Source: CAVVSD01 sp963837655 (GTDB lineage: Bacteria > Actinomycetota > Thermoleophilia > Solirubrobacterales > Solirubrobacteraceae). From it: a DNA stretch of 64,000 bases. A model generated the notes under the pieces. It ran no database searches and was not told the DNA's origin. It saw only the letters and a list, made by a program, of their open reading frames with translations. Both the position numbers and the translations under genes were made by a program. The stretch is from the NCBI GenBank assembly GCA_963837655.1, contig CAWIOK010000021.1:186001-250000 (forward strand). Direction: 5' to 3'. Positions 60,705 through 64,000 of the stretch are shown piece by piece. Every line of letters begins with the position of its first letter. Within the stretch, counting starts at the first letter, position 1.

Positions 60705-60736
60705 GCCGGTGGCTAACACCAGTGCTAGCCACCGGC
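60705..60736. terminator. Strong hairpin between convergent genes
   Basis: Perfect 11-bp arms GCCGGTGGCTA (60705-60715) and TAGCCACCGGC (60726-60736) enclose a 10-base loop. They lie in the gap between the rightward flavoprotein (stop 60580) and the leftward MMPL gene (stop 60797), as expected for a two-way terminator. No T-tract follows on either strand, so a different role such as a protein site is possible. Confidence 0.6.
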
Positions 60737-60796
60737 AAGCAGATTTCAGGGGAAGCGACGCGTGCGTCGGGCGGAGCTCACGCAGCGCCGGCGGCG

Positions 60797-62971
60797 TCAG
60801 GCCGGAACCTTCTCGCGCTGGTTGACGCGCTCGGCGCGGTCGTCGTGGCCGCCCTCCAGCGAGACGTTCGGCACGAGGCGGTCGAGCCACCGCGGCATCC
60901 ACCACGCCTTGTCGCCGAGGATCGCCATCAGCGCCGGCGACACGACCATGCGCACGATGAGCACGTCGATGAGGATCGCGACGCCCAGGCCGAGGCCGAA
61001 CATCTTGATGATCACGTCGTTGCCGGACATGAACGCCAGGAACACCGACGACATGATCAGGCCGGCGACGAGGATCACCTTCGCGATCCGTGACAGGCCG
61101 TGCACGACGCTCTCCTTCGCGCTGTCCCCCTCGAAGTACGCCTCCCGGATCCGCGACAGGAGGAAGACGTTGTAGTCCATCGAGAGCCCGAACAGGATCG
61201 CGAACATCATGATCGGGACGAACGAGATGATCGGCGTGTCGCTGTCGACGCCGAGCAGCGACGCGCCCCAGCCCCACTGGAACACCGCGACGATCACGCC
61301 GTACGCGGCGCCGATCGACAGCAGGTTGAACACGGCGGAGGCCAGCGGCACCCAGATCGAGCGGAAGACCGCCATGAGCAGCAGGATCGACAGGCCGATG
61401 ACGATCGCGATGAACACCGGCAGGCGCGCGGAGATCTTGTTCGAGAAGTCCTCGAAGCCGGCGGTCTGCCCGCCGACGTAGACGTTGAGCCCGTCGCCCT
61501 TCGTCGCCGCCGGGATCGTGTCGCTGCGGAGCGTGTCGACCAGCGTCGACGTCGCCTCGTCCTGCGGCGACGTCGTCGGCGTCACCGTCAGGATGGCCGC
61601 GTCGCCTGCCTTGTTGAGGCTGGCAGGCGCGACCGCCGCGACGCCGGGCGCCTTCTTCAGCGCGGCGCCGAGGTCGTCGAGCTTCGCCTTGTCCACCGAG
61701 CCGCCACCCTGGTTGTCGATCGCGAGCAGCAGCGGGCCGTTGAAGCCGGGGCCGAAGGCCGCCGACAGCTCGTCGTACGCGGCGCGGCGCGTGTCGCCCT
61801 GCGGCGTGTTGCCGTCGTCGGGCTGGCCCAGCCGCATGCTCGTGAACGGGATCGCCAGGATGATGAGCGCGATGCCGCCGATCGCCAGCGGCACCGCCGG
61901 GCGCTTGACGATGCGCCGGCCCCAGGCCTCGAAGCGCTCGGACTTCGCGACGTGCGTCGGATCCTTGGGCTGCAGGCGCTTGGCGAGTGCCCCGGCGAAG
62001 ATCGGCAGCACCGTGATCGAGGAGACCACGACGGCCGCGACCGCGATCGCCGAGCCGACGCCCATCTTGCCGATGAGCGGGATGCCGACCGCGAGCAGGC
62101 CCGCGATCGCGACCATCACGATGAGCCCGGCGGCGACGACGGACGTGCCCGACGTGGCGTTCGCCCGCGCGGCCGCCTCCGGCGCGGAGTCGCCCAGGGC
62201 CAACTGTTCTCTGAATCTGCTGAAGATGAGCAGCGCGTAGTCGATGCCGGCACCCAGGCCGAGCATCACCGCGATGGTCGTCGCGAAGTCCGGGATCCCG
62301 ATCGGGCCCTTCACGGCCTGCAGGATCATCTGGCTGAGGACCACGCCGACGAGCGCGCCGACCAGCGTCACGAACATCGCCGCGAGCGATCGGAACAGCA
62401 GGGTCAGCAGGACGATCGCGATCGCGACGCCGACGAGCTCGCCGACCGGCGCGTCCTGCTGGGCCGCGAGATCTGCGACCTCGCCGCGCGTCTCGACGTT
62501 GACCCCGTCGCCCTCACCCGCCTGGGCGGCCTTCTCGAACGCCTTGCCGTCCTTGGTCTCCATGTCGATGGACTGCTTGTCGAACTGGACCGTCGTGAAC
62601 GCCGTGCGCCCGTCCTTGGACACAGCACCGCCCTCGGCCAGGGGATCGGGCGCGCCGGACACGTCGGGCAGCTTCTGCAGCGCGGCGATCGACTTGGCCA
62701 CCTGGGCCTTGTTGGCCGGGTCGCTCAGCTTGCCCGAGTCGGTCGTGAAGACGACCTGGCTCTGCGCACCGGCGGCGGAGGGGAACTTGTTCTGCAGGAG
62801 ATCGATCGCCTTCTGGGACTCGGTCCCCGGGATCGAGAAGTCCTGCGGAGCGCTGCCGCTCTGCGAGCCGATGATCGCCCCGACGACGACGATCGTGAGG
62901 ACGAGGCCGGCGAGGCCGCGCTTCCAATGAGTGGCCAGAGAACGTGCGATGGCGGCGAGCACTGAGGACAT
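60797..62971 (-). CDS. MMPL/RND-family membrane exporter
   Basis: 724 residues with about twelve helices: one N-terminal helix (about 18-37), a large extracellular loop, a first bundle with LGLGAGIDYALLIFSRFREQ (the D-Y proton-relay pair), a second loop and a second bundle with the paired GLSMDYNVFLLSRIREAYFE. This is the actinobacterial MMPL architecture, powered by proton flow and used for lipids or drugs. The gene is divergent from a TetR regulator, which is the likely repressor. Confidence 0.9.
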   Translation of the reverse strand: MSSVLAAIARSLATHWKRGLAGLVLTIVVVGAIIGSQSGSAPQDFSIPGTESQKAIDLLQNKFPSAAGAQSQVVFTTDSGKLSDPANKAQVAKSIAALQKLPDVSGAPDPLAEGGAVSKDGRTAFTTVQFDKQSIDMETKDGKAFEKAAQAGEGDGVNVETRGEVADLAAQQDAPVGELVGVAIAIVLLTLLFRSLAAMFVTLVGALVGVVLSQMILQAVKGPIGIPDFATTIAVMLGLGAGIDYALLIFSRFREQLALGDSAPEAAARANATSGTSVVAAGLIVMVAIAGLLAVGIPLIGKMGVGSAIAVAAVVVSSITVLPIFAGALAKRLQPKDPTHVAKSERFEAWGRRIVKRPAVPLAIGGIALIILAIPFTSMRLGQPDDGNTPQGDTRRAAYDELSAAFGPGFNGPLLLAIDNQGGGSVDKAKLDDLGAALKKAPGVAAVAPASLNKAGDAAILTVTPTTSPQDEATSTLVDTLRSDTIPAATKGDGLNVYVGGQTAGFEDFSNKISARLPVFIAIVIGLSILLLMAVFRSIWVPLASAVFNLLSIGAAYGVIVAVFQWGWGASLLGVDSDTPIISFVPIMMFAILFGLSMDYNVFLLSRIREAYFEGDSAKESVVHGLSRIAKVILVAGLIMSSVFLAFMSGNDVIIKMFGLGLGVAILIDVLIVRMVVSPALMAILGDKAWWMPRWLDRLVPNVSLEGGHDDRAERVNQREKVPA

Positions 62972-63033
62972 GCATCCGAACGTACCACCGTCATTGCAAT
63001 CTTGCAACGGCTGCAGAATTGCATCGGACGCAT
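62970..63033. promoter_or_regulatory. Operator-like repeats between MMPL and tetR genes
   Basis: The 83-bp divergent gap holds an imperfect inverted pair, ATGCATCCGA (62970-62979) and TCGGACGCAT (63024-63033), 9 of 10 matching. Between them are TTGCA repeats: the palindrome ATTGCAAT (62993-63000), TTGCAA (63002-63007) and ATTGCAT (63018-63024). These are natural targets for the TetR product. Which repeat is the true operator is unclear. Confidence 0.5.
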
Positions 63034-63054
63034 GTTTGTTGGTAGCGTGTGAAC

Positions 63055-63681
63055 ATGTCCCAGGTCGAAGGGCTCCGCGAGCGCAAGAAGCAGCGCACAC
63101 GCGAGACGATCGCCAAGGTCGCCCTGGAGCTCTTCGTCGAGCAGGGGTTCCACGCCACGACGATCAAGCAGGTCGCCGACGCGGCCGACGTCGCTCCGCG
63201 CACCGTCTCCGCCTACTTCCCCAGCAAGGAGGAGCTCGTCTTCCCCGACCACGACGTGGTCTTCGCCGAGCTCGAGCGGCGCCTCACTCAGCGGCTGCCG
63301 GGCGAGACGGCGGCGGGCGCGCTGCGGGCCTGGATCGCGTGGCTGCTGGAGGAGATGGAGGACGCCGACCGCGACGAGGTGCGCCGGCGCCGCGAGGTGG
63401 TCGAGTCCGACCCAGCGCTGCGGACGTTCGAGCGCGGACTGCAGGAGCGCGCGGAGCGCACCATCGCGGCGGCCGCCGCCGTGGACCTCGGGCTCGAGGC
63501 CGACGCGCTGCTGCCGCACATGGTCGCCGCGGCGACGATCGCGGCGCTGGACGCGCTCGGCGGTGTGTTGAAGTCCACGCCGCAGGCCGACTTCCGCGAG
63601 CGCGGCCTGGCGCTGGCCGACCAGGCGATGGTCTTCGTCGACGGCGGCGTGCAGGCGCTCGCCGCGAACGTCCGGCCCTAG
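63055..63681 (+). CDS. TetR-family transcriptional regulator
   Basis: 208 residues: a basic lead (LRERKKQRTRETIAK), a helix-turn-helix (about residues 25-60, FHATTIKQVADAADVAPRTV then SAYFPSKEEL) and a helical ligand domain. The ATG at 63055 is preferred over the GTG at 63049. Its likely role is repression of the divergent MMPL exporter until a ligand binds. Its TAG stop shares the palindrome CTAG with the stop of the convergent hydrolase. Confidence 0.9.
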   Translation: MSQVEGLRERKKQRTRETIAKVALELFVEQGFHATTIKQVADAADVAPRTVSAYFPSKEELVFPDHDVVFAELERRLTQRLPGETAAGALRAWIAWLLEEMEDADRDEVRRRREVVESDPALRTFERGLQERAERTIAAAAAVDLGLEADALLPHMVAAATIAALDALGGVLKSTPQADFRERGLALADQAMVFVDGGVQALAANVRP

Positions 63682-64000
63682 CTGCCGAGGAACTCCCGCA
63701 GCGCAGCGATGGTCGCCTCCGGCGCGTCCTCCGGGATGTGGTGGCCGGACTCGATCGCGACCCCGCGGACGTCGACCGCCCACTCTCGCCAGACGCTCAG
63801 CACGTCGATCTTCGCCACCGACCCGTGCGCTCCCCAGACCGCGAGCAGCGGGCAGGTGATGCGGCGATGGCCCTTGTCGGCCTCGTCGAGCTCGCGGTCG
63901 TAGGTCGCGCCCGCCCGGTAGTCCTCGCAGATCGTGTGGATCACGGCGGGATCGCGCAGCGCCGCCTGGTACTCGGCCAGCGCCTCGGGGTCGAACTGGT
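63678..64000 (-). CDS. Haloacetate-dehalogenase-like alpha/beta hydrolase, C-terminal part
   Basis: The 5' part of the gene lies beyond the window; about 106 residues are visible. The segment DPAVIHTICEDYRAGATYDR is characteristic of fluoroacetate/haloacetate dehalogenases (the conserved CEDYRA block), followed by CPLLAVWGAHG, the acid region, and GHHIPEDAPEAT with the catalytic His. The family hydrolyses carbon-halogen bonds of haloacids or epoxides via an Asp nucleophile, which is not visible here. Confidence 0.75.
   Translation of the reverse strand, partial: QFDPEALAEYQAALRDPAVIHTICEDYRAGATYDRELDEADKGHRRITCPLLAVWGAHGSVAKIDVLSVWREWAVDVRGVAIESGHHIPEDAPEATIAALREFLGS

Noticed and set aside
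1..64000. CRISPR array, tRNA or rRNA genes, insertion sequences, prophage genes
   Set aside because: I found no regularly spaced repeats, no tRNA-like cloverleaf with conserved T-loop, no rRNA sequence and no transposase, integrase or phage structural motif.

Overview
The window is very GC-rich, densely packed, and has few regulatory gaps. Its codon use (G or C at almost every third position) and its mix of genes (complete bacterial complex I, tandem FCD-type GntR regulators, baeRF-type release-factor homologue, short acyl/acetyl-CoA synthetase pair, MMPL exporter) suggest an aerobic, heterotrophic actinobacterium. A soil Thermoleophilia (Solirubrobacterales/Patulibacter-like) is my best guess. 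This is an inference from style, since no rRNA gene is present.

Layout. 1-738: end of a cupredoxin-like protein and a small membrane protein. 801-15573: a complete 14-gene nuoABCDEFGHIJKLMN operon on the plus strand, with almost every junction overlapping or tightly spaced. 15.6-19.6 kb: housekeeping and accessory genes (YciI-like, a tandem ThyX-like protein, EamA exporter, LysR regulator).

19.6-40.2 kb is the most distinctive part, a catabolic island of about 20 genes. It encodes two MetE-like zinc methyltransferase-fold proteins, three fumarylacetoacetase-family hydrolases, two metal-dependent cyclase/formamidase-like hydrolases, two ACMSD-type amidohydrolases, an extradiol (VOC) dioxygenase, an HsaA-like flavin hydroxylase, an FAD aromatic hydroxylase and a beta-keto-acid cleavage enzyme (DUF849). 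It also encodes an RbsABC-type ABC importer and three FCD-type GntR regulators. The parts fit import of a small (methoxy-)aromatic or heterocyclic compound, hydroxylation, meta ring cleavage, hydrolysis/decarboxylation and C-C cleavage. Three divergent promoter regions carry related TGYATCC-containing dyads, which suggests common GntR control. Eleven of these genes carry single-base indels that break otherwise well-conserved reading frames, whereas the 15-kb nuo operon has none.

40.2-64 kb: baeRF protein, acetyl-CoA synthetase and a second acyl-CoA synthetase; an RDD membrane protein; a badly deleted ABC transporter (pseudogenes); polysaccharide deacetylase; an alpha/beta-hydrolase fold protein lacking the nucleophile serine; a UPF0104 flippase-like protein; GNAT; LOG-type phosphoribohydrolase. 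Then come a Bcp peroxiredoxin - RutA-like flavin monooxygenase - serine acetyltransferase set with a fragment of a second monooxygenase, and a DJ-1/SDR operon divergent from a GlxA-type AraC regulator. The window ends with a CMD/AhpD-like protein behind a near-perfect 28-bp palindrome, Fpg glycosylase, a CoA-disulfide reductase-like flavoprotein, a TetR-MMPL divergent pair and the end of a haloacetate-dehalogenase-like hydrolase.

I saw no tRNA, rRNA, CRISPR array, insertion sequence or phage gene. No stretch longer than 300 bases lacks a gene or gene remnant.
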